A stretch of DNA of 64,000 nt from positions 62,001 to 126,000 of the forward strand of contig NZ_JAMXMB010000006.1 of the NCBI RefSeq assembly GCF_024055635.1. The letters run 5' to 3'. This DNA is from Microbacterium yannicii (GTDB lineage: Bacteria; Actinomycetota; Actinomycetes; Actinomycetales; Microbacteriaceae). The notes below the pieces were generated by a model, which ran no database searches, was not told the origin of the DNA, and was given only the letters and a program-made list of their open reading frames with translations. Numbering within the stretch: position 1 is the first letter of the stretch; the number at the start of each line of letters is the position of its first letter. The position numbers and the translations under genes are program-made. Of this stretch, positions 33,743 through 43,209 are shown one piece after another.

Positions 33743-34174
33743 ATGCTTTTGGGCACGCACACACCCAAGCTCGATGACAAAGGTCGCGTCATCCTCCCGG
33801 CGAAGTTCCGCGACGATCTCGGTGGGGGTGTCGTCGTGACGCGCGGGCAGGATCGCTGCCTGTACGTGTTCAGCGAGAAGGAGTTCGAACGGGTGCACGA
33901 CCGCATCCGTGAGGCCCCGCTCGCGAACAAGCAGGCACGCGACTTCCTGCGCATGTTCCTCTCGGGTGCCAGTGCCGAGAAGCCCGACGGTCAGAACCGC
34001 ATCACGATCCCCCCTCCGCTGCGCGCATACGCCGGTCTGGAGCGCGACCTCGTCGTCACCGGCGTAGGCGCTCATGCCGAGATCTGGGACGCCACGGCAT
34101 GGAACACCTACGCCGAGGCCAACGAAGAGACATACGCCGAGCTGGAGCAGGAGGTGATTCCGGGCCTGTTCTGA
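33743..34174 (+). CDS. mraZ: Transcriptional regulator MraZ
   Basis: Ring-forming DNA-binding protein of 143 residues with two AbrB-like halves, each carrying the DxxxR signature: [17 protein letters not shown] near residue 11 and [18 protein letters not shown] near residue 83. It binds the repeats at 33676-33700 in its own promoter (inference from the known family mechanism) and sets expression of the division cluster. ATG with GAAGGGGG upstream. First gene of the dcw operon; rsmH follows after 122 bp. Confidence 0.97.
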   Translation: MLLGTHTPKLDDKGRVILPAKFRDDLGGGVVVTRGQDRCLYVFSEKEFERVHDRIREAPLANKQARDFLRMFLSGASAEKPDGQNRITIPPPLRAYAGLERDLVVTGVGAHAEIWDATAWNTYAEANEETYAELEQEVIPGLF

Positions 34175-34296
34175 GGCTCCTGTCGCCTGAGCCCTGACTC
34201 CCAGCCGCTCCCGCCCTGTCGCCACTTCCCCGGTGCCAGGTCAGAGCGGATGGGGATCAGGACCCAGGGGACACGTCCTCGGAGGCCCTGCCGATC

Positions 34297-35265
34297 ATGA
34301 ACCTGCGCGACATCCACACCCCGGTCATGCTCGAGCGCTGCCTCGAGCTGCTTGCTCCCGCGCTCGAGCGCGAGGGTGCCGTCTTCGTCGATGCGACGCT
34401 CGGCATGGGCGGACACTCCGAGGCGTTCCTCGAGCGTTTCCCGCACCTTCACCTCGTGGGCCTCGACCGCGACACCGACGCGCTGCGCATCGCAGGCGAG
34501 CGCCTCGCGCGCTTCGGCGACCGCATCACGCTCGTCCACACCGTGTACGACGGAATCGCGGATGCCGTCACCTCGAGCGGTTTCGCCGCGGCAGACGGCA
34601 TCCTGTTCGATCTCGGCGTCTCGTCGCTGCAGCTCGACGTCGCCGACCGCGGCTTCGCGTACGCGCAGGATGCCCCGCTCGACATGCGCATGGACCAGTC
34701 GGCGGGCACGACGGCCGCCGACATCCTCGCGAGCTACGGCGAGGGCGATCTGCGGCGCATCTTCGAGCGCTACGGGGAAGAGAAGCTGGCCGGCCGGTAT
34801 GCCCGCGCGATCATCGCGGCCCGGGCTCAGGAGCCGATCGAGCGGTCGGGCCGGCTCGTCGAGATCCTGCAGGCGGCGACCCCGGCGGCGGTGCAGCGCA
34901 CCGGCCACCCCGCCAAGCGCGTGTTCCAGGCGCTCCGTATCGAGGTCAATCGCGAGCTCTCGGTGCTCGAGCGCGCGATTCCTGCCGCCTTGGACATCCT
35001 GCCGGTCGGCGGGCGCGTGGTCGTGCTGTCGTATCAGTCGCTCGAGGACCGCCTGATCAAGCGTGCGCTCGCCGAGGCATCCGCTTCGACCGCGCCCGCG
35101 GGCCTTCCGGTCGAGCTGCCCCAGCACACCCCCAGATTCCGACTGCTCGTCAAGGGTGCCGAGCTCGCCACCGACGAGGAGCGCGCGGTCAACCCGCGTG
35201 CGACGCCGGTGCGCCTGCGCGCCGCCGAGCGCATCAGGCCCGAGCACGCGAAGGGTGCGGCATGA
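34297..35265 (+). CDS. rsmH: 16S rRNA (cytosine-1402-N4)-methyltransferase RsmH
   Basis: SAM-dependent methyltransferase of 322 residues acting on C1402 in the ribosomal P site. SAM motif [15 protein letters not shown] (about 26-40), [12 protein letters not shown], the family signature [16 protein letters not shown], and C-terminal [15 protein letters not shown]. Normal length. The ATG start (34297) lies 13 codons before the first motif. Its stop overlaps the ftsL start (ATGA, 35262-35265). Confidence 0.97.
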   Translation: MNLRDIHTPVMLERCLELLAPALEREGAVFVDATLGMGGHSEAFLERFPHLHLVGLDRDTDALRIAGERLARFGDRITLVHTVYDGIADAVTSSGFAAADGILFDLGVSSLQLDVADRGFAYAQDAPLDMRMDQSAGTTAADILASYGEGDLRRIFERYGEEKLAGRYARAIIAARAQEPIERSGRLVEILQAATPAAVQRTGHPAKRVFQALRIEVNRELSVLERAIPAALDILPVGGRVVVLSYQSLEDRLIKRALAEASASTAPAGLPVELPQHTPRFRLLVKGAELATDEERAVNPRATPVRLRAAERIRPEHAKGAA

Positions 35266-35888
35266 GCACGATCGCCAACGCCACGACAGCGGCCAATCTC
35301 TCTGGGCCGGCTGCGCGCCGCCCGATCGGCGGTGCGGCACCGGACCGAGCGGATGCCCCGCGCCGGCGCCTGCAGGCCGTCGACGCACCCGCCCGCCGCC
35401 GTCGGCCCAAGCTCTTCTACGGGATCGTGGCCGTGCTCGGCGCCTTCCTCATCGCCGGCGCTCAGATGTCGCTGTCGATCATGACGACCCAGAGCACATA
35501 CGAGCTCGCCGCGCTCTCGAAAGAGCAGCGGGATCTCACCTACCAGAAGCAGATCCTGTACGACGACGTCGCGGGACTGAGCTCGCCGCAGTATCTCGCC
35601 GCGAACGCCGCCGCACTCGGCATGGTGATCAACGAGGCGCCGAGCTACCTCCGGTTGAGCGACGGCGCGATCCTCGGTCCGTCCGAGGTGGCGATGGGTT
35701 CCTCTTCGGTCGACGCCATCGGGCGCGGCGCGGTCGCGAACGCCCTCATCACCGACACGCCTCTCGTCACCGTCCCCGACGCCACCATCGACGGCGTACC
35801 GGTCGAGGTGGCCGAGACGCCGGACGGCGGAGTCGGCAACACTCCGCCGCCGCTCACCGACGGACTGCCCACTCCGAGCACACACTGA
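35262..35888 (+). CDS. ftsL: FtsL-like bitopic division protein
   Basis: Bitopic membrane protein of 208 residues at the ftsL position. A basic N-terminal cytoplasmic part ([11 protein letters not shown]) precedes one transmembrane helix ([19 protein letters not shown], about 48-66) and a short coiled-coil-like segment ([23 protein letters not shown]), the hallmark of FtsL/DivIC proteins. The last 90 residues are a longer, Pro/Thr/Ser-rich tail than in classic FtsL. It is assigned by position and topology because FtsL sequences diverge. It should work with FtsQ and the FtsWI synthase. Translation is coupled to rsmH. Confidence 0.85.
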   Translation: MSTIANATTAANLSGPAARRPIGGAAPDRADAPRRRLQAVDAPARRRRPKLFYGIVAVLGAFLIAGAQMSLSIMTTQSTYELAALSKEQRDLTYQKQILYDDVAGLSSPQYLAANAAALGMVINEAPSYLRLSDGAILGPSEVAMGSSSVDAIGRGAVANALITDTPLVTVPDATIDGVPVEVAETPDGGVGNTPPPLTDGLPTPSTH

Positions 35889-35945
35889 ACCGACGGCACC
35901 GCCGGCGGTCGACACGAGAACGCGAGACCAGAGCACGAGACGCAC

Positions 35946-37730
35946 ATGACGACACGAAGCACGAGAAGTCCCCGCCGCCGCACCGTCGTCGCCCTCGCCG
36001 TCGTCCTCGCCGTCCTCGCCGGCTTCATCGTGCGCCTCGTCGACATCCAGGTCGTGAACGCCGACGACCACGTGAAGGACTCGCTCAACACCGCCTTCGC
36101 CAGCCAGCAGACGCTCTACGGCACGCGCGGCGCCATCGTCGATGAGAACGGCCAGGTGCTGGCCGGCAGCATCCTGCAGTACGACTGTCAGCTCTCGCCG
36201 CTGCTGATCAGGCAGACCGACGCTTCTGTGCTCGAAGGCGAGTCGAAGTCCAGGCTCTGGGCGGACGTCTCGAATGACGTCGCCCGGATCACCGGACAGA
36301 CGCCGGAGGAGGTGCGCGGCATCGTCGCCGCCGCGCTCGCGGAGAACCCGGACTCGGAGTTCGCCTACCTGAAGAAGAGCGTGTCGACGGAGACGTTCCG
36401 GGAGCTCGCCGACCTCAAGGCGCCCTACATCACGTGCATGCCGCATCCGGCGCGGGCCTACCCCGACGGCGCGGTCGCCGGCAACCTCGTCGGCTTCGTC
36501 GGCACCGACGGGAAGCCGCAGGAGAGCCTGGAGCGCTCGCAGAACGACTGCCTCGCCGCCACGAACGGCACTCGCACCTACGAGAAGGGCAAGGACGGGG
36601 TCGTGATCCCCGGCACCGAGGTGGAGACCCCCGCGACCGACGGCGGCACGCTGGAGCTGACCATCAACCGAGACCTGCAGTGGTATCTGCAGCAGCTCAT
36701 CGCCGAGCAGACGCAGAACATGGTCGCCCAGCACGGCTCGATCCTCGTGTACGAGGTCAAGACGGGCAAGGTGCGGGCCGCCGCCGAGTACCCGACCGTC
36801 GACCCGAACAACGTCGACGCCACCGACGTCAAGGACCGCACCAGCCAGATCTTCCTCGGCACGTTCGAGCCCGGATCGACGTTCAAGGGCCTCACTGCGG
36901 CGACCGTCATCGACGCCGGAGGGCAGACCCCCACCTCGACCGTGGTCGCCTCCAGCGAGGAGCACTTCGCCGACGGGGCGCGCGTGCGCGACTCGTTCAA
37001 GCACCCCGCGAACACCTACACCCTGACCGGCGTGCTCATCGACTCGTCCAACGCGGGCATCTCCAAGTTCAGCGAGAAGGTCGACAAGCAGACGCGCTAC
37101 GACTACTTCCAGCGCTTCGGCATCGGCCAGGGCACGGGATCCGGGTATCCCGGCGAGGAGAACGGCCTGGTCTATCCGGCCGACCAGTGGGGTGCGCAGA
37201 CGACGTACAACACCTCGTTCGGGCAGGGTGTGACCACCACGATGCCGGAGCTCGCCCGCGCGTACGGCGCGATCGTGAACGGCGGCGTCCGCATGCCGCT
37301 GCAGATCATCGAGTCCTGCACCAAGGCGGACGGCACCGTCGTCGAGCCCGAGGTCGGCGACCCCGAGCGCGTCATCAGCGAGAGCACCTCGGCAGAGATG
37401 CGCCAGATGCTCGAGAACGTGTTCCTGCAGGCGCCCTACGCCAAGACCGTCGCGATTCCCGGATACCGGATCGGCGGCAAGACCGGCACCGGCGAGAAGA
37501 GCGACGGCAACGGGGGCTACAAGCAGGGCGTCTACTACACGACCATGGTCGGTTTCGCTCCCGCCGACGACCCTCAGTACGTGGTCGTCGTCACGCTCGA
37601 CGAGCCGACGAAGGTAACATCGTCTGCGGCCAACGCGACCGCGTTCCAGAAGGCCATGACCCAGGTTCTCAAGACCTACCGCGTCATGCCCTCGACGACG
37701 TCGCCGGAGCTGCTGCCCAAGTTCGGGTAG
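35946..37730 (+). CDS. ftsI: Division-specific transpeptidase FtsI (PBP3-type, class B PBP)
   Basis: Septal peptidoglycan transpeptidase of 594 residues. One N-terminal membrane helix (TVVALAVVLAVLAGFIVRLVDIQ), a pedestal with RGAIVDENGQVLAGS, and the penicillin-binding domain: nucleophile Ser311 in FEPGSTFKG, SSNAGISKF (SxN) and GGKTGTGEKS (KTG). It forms the core septal synthase with FtsW. Only 27 bp separate its stop from murF; murE, usual here, is absent. Confidence 0.96.
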   Translation: MTTRSTRSPRRRTVVALAVVLAVLAGFIVRLVDIQVVNADDHVKDSLNTAFASQQTLYGTRGAIVDENGQVLAGSILQYDCQLSPLLIRQTDASVLEGESKSRLWADVSNDVARITGQTPEEVRGIVAAALAENPDSEFAYLKKSVSTETFRELADLKAPYITCMPHPARAYPDGAVAGNLVGFVGTDGKPQESLERSQNDCLAATNGTRTYEKGKDGVVIPGTEVETPATDGGTLELTINRDLQWYLQQLIAEQTQNMVAQHGSILVYEVKTGKVRAAAEYPTVDPNNVDATDVKDRTSQIFLGTFEPGSTFKGLTAATVIDAGGQTPTSTVVASSEEHFADGARVRDSFKHPANTYTLTGVLIDSSNAGISKFSEKVDKQTRYDYFQRFGIGQGTGSGYPGEENGLVYPADQWGAQTTYNTSFGQGVTTTMPELARAYGAIVNGGVRMPLQIIESCTKADGTVVEPEVGDPERVISESTSAEMRQMLENVFLQAPYAKTVAIPGYRIGGKTGTGEKSDGNGGYKQGVYYTTMVGFAPADDPQYVVVVTLDEPTKVTSSAANATAFQKAMTQVLKTYRVMPSTTSPELLPKFG

Positions 37731-37757
37731 TCTCCCCACCCGACGGAGAGTCCCCTG

Positions 37758-39170
37758 ATGATCGCGCTCACCATCGCCCAGATCGCCCATGCCATCGCGG
37801 GCGAGACACACCTCGCCGACGGCGACACGCCCGACACGTTGATCTCGGGAGCCGTCGACACCGATTCCCGGCTCATCCGCCCGGGCGGGGTGTTCGTCGC
37901 CAAGCCCGGCGAAGAGACCGACGGGCACCTTTTCGTCGACGCCGCCGTCGCGAACGGCGCCGCCCTCGCGCTCGTCGAGCGCCGGGTCGACGCTGAAGTG
38001 ACGCAGATCCTCGTGCCCGACGTCGTCGCGGCACTCGCCGCGCTGGCCCGCGAAGTCGTGCAGCGCGTCCGGGCCGGCGGAACCCTGCGCGTCGTCGGCA
38101 TCACGGGCTCGAACGGCAAGACCACCACCAAGAACCTGCTGGCACGCATCCTCGAGGGCGAGGGCGAGACGGTCTCGCCGAAGGCGTCCTTCAACAACGA
38201 GGTCGGAGCGCCGCTCACGATGCTGCGCGTCACCGACACCACGGAATTCCTCGTGAGCGAGTTCGGCGCGAGCGCGCCCGGCGAGATCGCCCGACTGGCA
38301 GGGCTGGTCGACCCCGACGTCGGCGTCGTGCTCATGGTCGGCATGGCGCACGCCGGTGGGTTCGGCGGCATCGAGGCCACGTTCCACGCCAAGTCCGAGC
38401 TGGTGCGGGCGCTGGGCGACGGGGGAGTGGCCGTGCTCAATGCCGACGACGCCCGCGTCGCGGCGATGGCGCCGATCGCCGCGGAGCGGGGCGCGAGCGT
38501 TCGGTGGTTCGGCCGCGGCCCCGCCGCCGAGGTGCGCGCCGACGACGTCGTGGTGACGGCATCCGGAACATCCTTCACGGTGACCGCCGACGGCGTCTCG
38601 CTGCCGGTGCGCCTGCGTGTGCTGGGCGAGCACCACGTCATGAACGCCCTCGCCGCCATCGCAGCCGCGACCATGCTCGGGGTGTCGCTCGCCGACGCCG
38701 TGGCCCGCCTGGAGACCGTGGAGATCGCCGAACGGTGGCGCATGCAGCCGCTCGGATCGGATCGCGTGCGCATCATCAACGACGCGTACAACGCCAGCCC
38801 CGACTCGATGTCGGCGGCCCTGCGCACCCTCGCCCAGATCACCGGCCCGGGCGAGCGCACCGTCGCCGTGCTGGGGGCGATGAGCGAGCTCGGCGAGTAC
38901 GCCGAGGAGGAGCACGACCGCGTCGGCCTGCTGGCCGTGCGGCTCGGCATCCAGCGCATCGTCGTCGTCGGCGACGCTGCCCGCCGGATGTACCTCGAAG
39001 CGGTCGCTCAGGGGTCGTGGGACAACGAGGCCGTGTTCTTCGCCACCGCCGACGAGGCGTTCGACTACCTGCAGGGCGAACTGCGCGACGGCGACCGCGT
39101 GCTCGTGAAGTCGTCGAACTCGGCAGGACTGCGGTTCCTGGGTGATCGTCTGGGAGAATCGTTCTCGTGA
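37758..39170 (+). CDS. murF: UDP-N-acetylmuramoyl-tripeptide--D-alanyl-D-alanine ligase MurF
   Basis: ATP-dependent ligase of 470 residues adding D-Ala-D-Ala to the UDP-MurNAc-tripeptide. MurF-type features: ATP loop GITGSNGKTTTKN (about 114), FNNEVGAPLTMLR, GEHHVMNALAAIAA and INDAYNASPDSMSAAL. These separate it from MurE, whose substrate motif DNPR/DxxN is not seen. The stop overlaps the mraY GTG start (GTGA). Confidence 0.96.
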   Translation: MIALTIAQIAHAIAGETHLADGDTPDTLISGAVDTDSRLIRPGGVFVAKPGEETDGHLFVDAAVANGAALALVERRVDAEVTQILVPDVVAALAALAREVVQRVRAGGTLRVVGITGSNGKTTTKNLLARILEGEGETVSPKASFNNEVGAPLTMLRVTDTTEFLVSEFGASAPGEIARLAGLVDPDVGVVLMVGMAHAGGFGGIEATFHAKSELVRALGDGGVAVLNADDARVAAMAPIAAERGASVRWFGRGPAAEVRADDVVVTASGTSFTVTADGVSLPVRLRVLGEHHVMNALAAIAAATMLGVSLADAVARLETVEIAERWRMQPLGSDRVRIINDAYNASPDSMSAALRTLAQITGPGERTVAVLGAMSELGEYAEEEHDRVGLLAVRLGIQRIVVVGDAARRMYLEAVAQGSWDNEAVFFATADEAFDYLQGELRDGDRVLVKSSNSAGLRFLGDRLGESFS

Positions 39171-40279
39171 GATCTCTCCTGACGGCGGCGGCGATCTCGC
39201 TGGCATTCACCCTCTTCCTCACCCCCGTCTTCCTGCGGCTCTTCCGCAAGTGGGGCTGGGGACAGGTGATCCGCACCCCCGAGGACATCCGCAACCCCAA
39301 CCACAAGGCGAAGCGCGGCATCCCGACGATGGGCGGCACGATCTTCATCGTCGGCACGATCGTCGGCTATCTGGTCGGCTGCTACGTCGGCAACAACCCG
39401 CCGACCGTCTCGGGTCTGCTGGTGATCTGGATGATGGTCGGACTCGGCGCGGTCGGCTTCATCGACGACTACATGAAGGTGCGCCAGCAGAAGTTCATGG
39501 GACTGAGCGGATGGCGCAAGATCCTGGGACAGGTGATCGTGACGGTGCCGTTCGGCATCGTGGCCCTGAACTTCCCGAACCAGTTCGACCAGACGCCGGC
39601 CTCGCCGTACATCTCCGTGTTCCGCGACGTGCCGGTGCTCGGCTTCATGACGCTCGGGCTCATCGTCGGATGGATCCTCTACCTCGCCTGGGTGACGTTC
39701 ATCGGCGTGGCGTTCTCCAACAGCACCAACGTGACGGATGGCCTGGACGGCATGGCGGCCGGTGCCGGCATCTTCGTGATCGGCGCGTACAGCCTCATCG
39801 CCTTCTGGCAGTTCAACCAGGCGTGCTGGGGCGGGGAGGCGCTGTCGGCGGCCGCCAAGGCCGCCTGCTATCCGACCCGTGACCCGTTCGACCTGGCGAT
39901 CGTCTCGGCGTCGTTCGTCGGCGCTCTGATCGGATTCCTGTGGTGGAACGCGCCGAAGGCCAAGGTCTTCATGGGCGACGTCGGATCGATGGCCATCGGC
40001 GGCGTGATCGCCGCGATGGCGATCCTCACCCGCACCGAGCTGCTCGCCGTGCTCGTCGCCGGCGTCTTCATCATCGGCCCGGGTTCCGTGATCCTGCAGC
40101 GCCTCTACTTCAAGATCACGCGCGGCAAGCGGCTGTTCCTGATGAGCCCGTTCCACCACCACCTCGAACTGCGCGGCTGGTCGGAGGTCACCATCGTGGT
40201 GCGCATGTGGATCATCGCCGGCCTCCTCGCGGTGTCGGGGGTCGGATTCTTCTACGTCGAATGGCTCTCTCGCACATGA
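39167..40279 (+). CDS. mraY: Phospho-N-acetylmuramoyl-pentapeptide transferase MraY
   Basis: Polytopic membrane transferase (370 residues, about 10 spans) forming lipid I from UDP-MurNAc-pentapeptide and undecaprenyl phosphate. Conserved pieces: KAKRGIPTMGGTIFI, GLGAVGFIDDYMK (the Asp-rich site), NSTNVTDGLDGMAAG, KVFMGDVGSMAIGG and SPFHHHLELRGWSE. GTG start inside the murF stop; its stop overlaps the murD start as ATGA (40276-40279). Confidence 0.97.
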   Translation: MRSLLTAAAISLAFTLFLTPVFLRLFRKWGWGQVIRTPEDIRNPNHKAKRGIPTMGGTIFIVGTIVGYLVGCYVGNNPPTVSGLLVIWMMVGLGAVGFIDDYMKVRQQKFMGLSGWRKILGQVIVTVPFGIVALNFPNQFDQTPASPYISVFRDVPVLGFMTLGLIVGWILYLAWVTFIGVAFSNSTNVTDGLDGMAAGAGIFVIGAYSLIAFWQFNQACWGGEALSAAAKAACYPTRDPFDLAIVSASFVGALIGFLWWNAPKAKVFMGDVGSMAIGGVIAAMAILTRTELLAVLVAGVFIIGPGSVILQRLYFKITRGKRLFLMSPFHHHLELRGWSEVTIVVRMWIIAGLLAVSGVGFFYVEWLSRT

Positions 40280-41829
40280 CCTCGGAACGACTGTCCACCC
40301 TCACCAGCTGGAACGCCGATTGGAAGGGCCTCCGCGTCGCGGTGCTCGGGATGTCGGTCACCGGCTTCTCGGTCGCCGACACCCTGGCCGAGCTCGGCGC
40401 CGACGTCCTCGTCGTCACCGAGCAGGCCGATGAGGAGTACGCGCGGCTGCTTCCGGTCATCGGGGCGCGCCTGTGGACCGGTTCGCTCGCTTCGGTGCCG
40501 GCGGAGCTCGCGGACTTCGCGCCCGAGGTCGTCGTGGCGTCGCCCGGCTTCTCGCCGCGGCATCCCGTCATCGCGTGGGCGCAGCAGAACGACATCGCGC
40601 TGTGGGGCGACGTCGAGCTCGCCTGGCGCGTGCGCGACAAGGTCCTGCGCGCGGACGGAACCCCGGCGGAGTGGCTTCTCATCACCGGCACCAACGGCAA
40701 GACCACGACCACCCGCCTCGCCGCGAGCATGCTCGTGGCGGGCGGGCTGCGGGCAGCTCCCGTCGGCAACATCGGCACGCCGGTGCTCGACGCCGTGCGC
40801 GACCCGTCCGGCTTCGACGCCCTCGTGGTCGAGCTGTCGAGCCACCAGCTCTGGTATCTGGGGCTGCAGGACTCTCCCGACCCGCTGTCGCCGTGGGCGG
40901 CGGTCTGCCTGAATCTCGCGGACGACCACCTCGAGTGGCACGGCTCCTTCGACGAGTACCGCGCGGCGAAGGCGCACGTGTACGACAACACGCGCGTCGC
41001 GTGCGTCTACAACAAAGCGGATGCCGCGACCCAGCGCATGGTCGAAGACGCCGAGGTGGTCGAGGGTGCGCGCGCCATCGGCTTCGACCTCGGCGTGCCG
41101 GGGCCGAGCGACCTGGGTCTCGTCGACGGCATCGTCGTCGACCGCGCCTTCCTCGACGACCGGCGCACCAGTGCGCTGGAGCTCACCACGGTCGATGAGC
41201 TCGCCTCGCTGGGCCTCGCCGCCCCGCACATCGTCTCCAACGTCCTGGCGGCTGCCGCGCTGGCACGCTCGCTGGACGTCGCGCCTGCCGCGATCCGCGA
41301 TGCCCTGCGCGCCTTCCGCCTGGACCCGCACCGCATCGAAGTCGTCGCGCGCCACGCCGGCATCACCTGGGTCGACGACTCCAAGGCCACCAACCCGCAC
41401 GCGGCCGCCTCGTCGCTCGCCGCCTACCCGGGCGCCGTGTGGGTCGTCGGCGGACTGCTGAAGGGCGTCGACGTCTCCGAGCTCGTGTCGGGTCGCGGTG
41501 CCGGCGCGAAGGCGGCCATCGTGATCGGCGTCGACCGGACAGCGGTGGTCGCCGCGTTCGAGCGACACGCGCCGGCAGTGCCGGTATTCGAGGTCGACGC
41601 CGCTGAGACTGAAGAGGTCATGGCGCAGGTCGTCGAACTGGCGGCTGGGGTGGCGCGTGACGGGGACGTGGTTCTGCTCGCTCCCGCCGCGGCATCCTTC
41701 GACCAGTTCGCGTCGTATGCCGACCGCGGTCGCAGATTCGCTGCGGCGGTGAGGGAACGGATCGGAACGGGGGAGCCGGATGACCACGACGCAGCCGCCC
41801 CGAACCCGGGAGAGCCCGACTCCGCCTGA
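40276..41829 (+). CDS. murD: UDP-N-acetylmuramoylalanine--D-glutamate ligase MurD
   Basis: Adds D-glutamate to UDP-MurNAc-L-Ala; 517 residues. ATP loop ITGTNGKTTTTRLAASML (about 136), VVELSSHQLWYLG, NLADDHLEWHG, and the C-terminal WVDDSKATNPHAAASSLAAYPG. The ATG at 40276 overlaps the mraY stop and is preferred; an in-frame ATG at 40261 would add five residues. Its last 50 bp overlap the start of ftsW in another frame, so the murD C terminus (rich in Asp, Ala, Pro) and ftsW N terminus share sequence. Confidence 0.96.
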   Translation: MTSERLSTLTSWNADWKGLRVAVLGMSVTGFSVADTLAELGADVLVVTEQADEEYARLLPVIGARLWTGSLASVPAELADFAPEVVVASPGFSPRHPVIAWAQQNDIALWGDVELAWRVRDKVLRADGTPAEWLLITGTNGKTTTTRLAASMLVAGGLRAAPVGNIGTPVLDAVRDPSGFDALVVELSSHQLWYLGLQDSPDPLSPWAAVCLNLADDHLEWHGSFDEYRAAKAHVYDNTRVACVYNKADAATQRMVEDAEVVEGARAIGFDLGVPGPSDLGLVDGIVVDRAFLDDRRTSALELTTVDELASLGLAAPHIVSNVLAAAALARSLDVAPAAIRDALRAFRLDPHRIEVVARHAGITWVDDSKATNPHAAASSLAAYPGAVWVVGGLLKGVDVSELVSGRGAGAKAAIVIGVDRTAVVAAFERHAPAVPVFEVDAAETEEVMAQVVELAAGVARDGDVVLLAPAAASFDQFASYADRGRRFAAAVRERIGTGEPDDHDAAAPNPGEPDSA

Positions 41830-43054
41830 GCCTCCCGCCCGACGCGGGCTCGCCGCCCGCGTCTCGCTGGGCCGGGTCTTCGCGCCGGTGCCGAGCGAGT
41901 TCCTGCTCATCGCCTCCACGGCGCTCCTGCTGACGGTCTTCGGCCTCGTCATGGTGCTGTCGGCGACGTCGGCGACGGCCACCGCCCAGGGCGAGGCGCC
42001 GTGGGAGATGGTGCTGAAGCAGGTGATGTTCGCCGCGGTGAGCATCCCGCTCATGTTCATCGCCAGCCGTCTGCCGATCACCTTCTACAAGAAGATCGCA
42101 TGGCCCGCGCTCATCATCGGCGTGGCGGTCCAGATGCTGGTGTTCACGCCGCTGGGCATCGACAACGACGGGAACCGCAACTGGATCAACATCGGCGGGG
42201 TGCAGGCACAGCCGTCCGAGTTCCTCAAGCTCGGTCTGGCGCTCTGGCTCGCGTTCGTGCTGTTCCGCAAGCAGACCCTGCTGAGCAAGTGGCAGCACGT
42301 GTTCATCCCCGTCGTGCCCGTGTCGATCGCCGTCTTCGCGACCGTCCTCGCCGGGCACGATCTCGGCACGGTGATCATCCTGGTGCTCGTCCTTCTGGGC
42401 GCGCTGTTCTTCTCCAACGTCAAGCTGCGGCTGTTCGTGATCCCGCTGCTGGTGGCCGCCGCGGGCCTCGCGGCGTTCGCCATCACCAGCCCGAACCGCA
42501 TGAAGCGCATCATGAGCTTCCTGGATCAGGACTGCCTCGCCGACTACCTCAACTCCTGCTACCAGCCGCTGCACGGCATCTGGGGCCTCGCCAGCGGCGG
42601 CGTCTTCGGACTCGGCCTCGGCAATTCGCGTGAGAAGTACGACTGGCTGCCCGCTGCGGCGAACGACTACATCTTCGCGATCGTCGGGGAGGAGCTCGGC
42701 CTCATCGGCTGCGCCGTGGTGCTGACGCTGTTCGCCCTGTTCGCCGTCGGCGCCTTCCACGTCATCCGCAAGACCGACGATCCGTTCGTGCGCATCGCCG
42801 CGGGCGGCATCACGGTGTGGATCATCGGGCAGGCGCTCATCAACATCGGCGTCGTCCTGCGCGTGCTGCCTGTCCTGGGCGTGCCGCTGCCGTTCATGTC
42901 GCAGGGCGGCACATCGCTGCTGTCGGTGCTGCTGGCATCCGGGGTGCTGCTCGCGTTCGCGCGCTCCCTCCCGGCCTCCGTCGCCCGGCGTGAGGCGGCG
43001 ATCGCCGCCGCGCGGGCCGCGCGCGAGCGCGCGAAGCTCCGCGCCGTCCGCTGA
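41780..43054 (+). CDS. ftsW: Lipid II polymerase/division protein FtsW (SEDS family)
   Basis: Polytopic SEDS glycosyltransferase, 424 residues and about ten spans, which polymerises lipid II at the septum with FtsI. Signature stretches: GIDNDGNRNWINIGGVQAQPSE near residue 130, HDLGTVIILVLVLLGALFF with the catalytic Asp region, AAANDYIFAIVGEELGLIG, and LPFMSQGGTSLLSVLLASG. The basic cytoplasmic C terminus is short. It begins inside the murD 3' end (50-bp overlap). Confidence 0.96.
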   Translation: MTTTQPPRTRESPTPPEPPARRGLAARVSLGRVFAPVPSEFLLIASTALLLTVFGLVMVLSATSATATAQGEAPWEMVLKQVMFAAVSIPLMFIASRLPITFYKKIAWPALIIGVAVQMLVFTPLGIDNDGNRNWINIGGVQAQPSEFLKLGLALWLAFVLFRKQTLLSKWQHVFIPVVPVSIAVFATVLAGHDLGTVIILVLVLLGALFFSNVKLRLFVIPLLVAAAGLAAFAITSPNRMKRIMSFLDQDCLADYLNSCYQPLHGIWGLASGGVFGLGLGNSREKYDWLPAAANDYIFAIVGEELGLIGCAVVLTLFALFAVGAFHVIRKTDDPFVRIAAGGITVWIIGQALINIGVVLRVLPVLGVPLPFMSQGGTSLLSVLLASGVLLAFARSLPASVARREAAIAAARAARERAKLRAVR

Positions 43055-43109
43055 GCCGCGGCATCCGTCCCCGCCGTCGTCGTGCCGTCACCTTCGGTAT
43101 GCCCCCCGT

Positions 43110-43180
43110 GGTTTGGGGCGCGCCACGACCGTCCGGGGCGCGTGACGTGCGCCCCGAGCGACCGTCGCGCGCCCCAAACC
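43110..43180. repeat. Nested palindrome in the ftsW-murG gap
   Basis: Outer arms GGTTTGGGGCGCGC (43110-43123) and its exact complement (43167-43180) enclose two direct copies of CGACCGTC (43126-43133 and 43159-43166), which in turn flank an inner hairpin CGGGGCGC (43134-43141)/GCGCCCCG (43149-43156). No U tract follows. The 155-bp gap otherwise contains the murG promoter. Confidence 0.8.
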
Positions 43181-43197
43181 CCGTCGGCTCGGCCGGG

Positions 43198-43203
43198 TAG
43201 GCT
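43198..43203 (+). promoter_or_regulatory. -10 box (TAGGCT) of murG
   Basis: TAGGCT, 6 nt, GTG 43210. Suggests an internal leaderless promoter within the dcw cluster, placed after the nested palindrome. Confidence 0.55.
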
Positions 43204-43209
43204 CGGGGA

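Noticed and set aside
35034..39206. Minus-strand open frame of 1390 codons opposite ftsL-ftsI-murF
   Set aside because: Antisense to three well-identified genes; its composition is that of a frame shadow and it has no domain or ribosome site.
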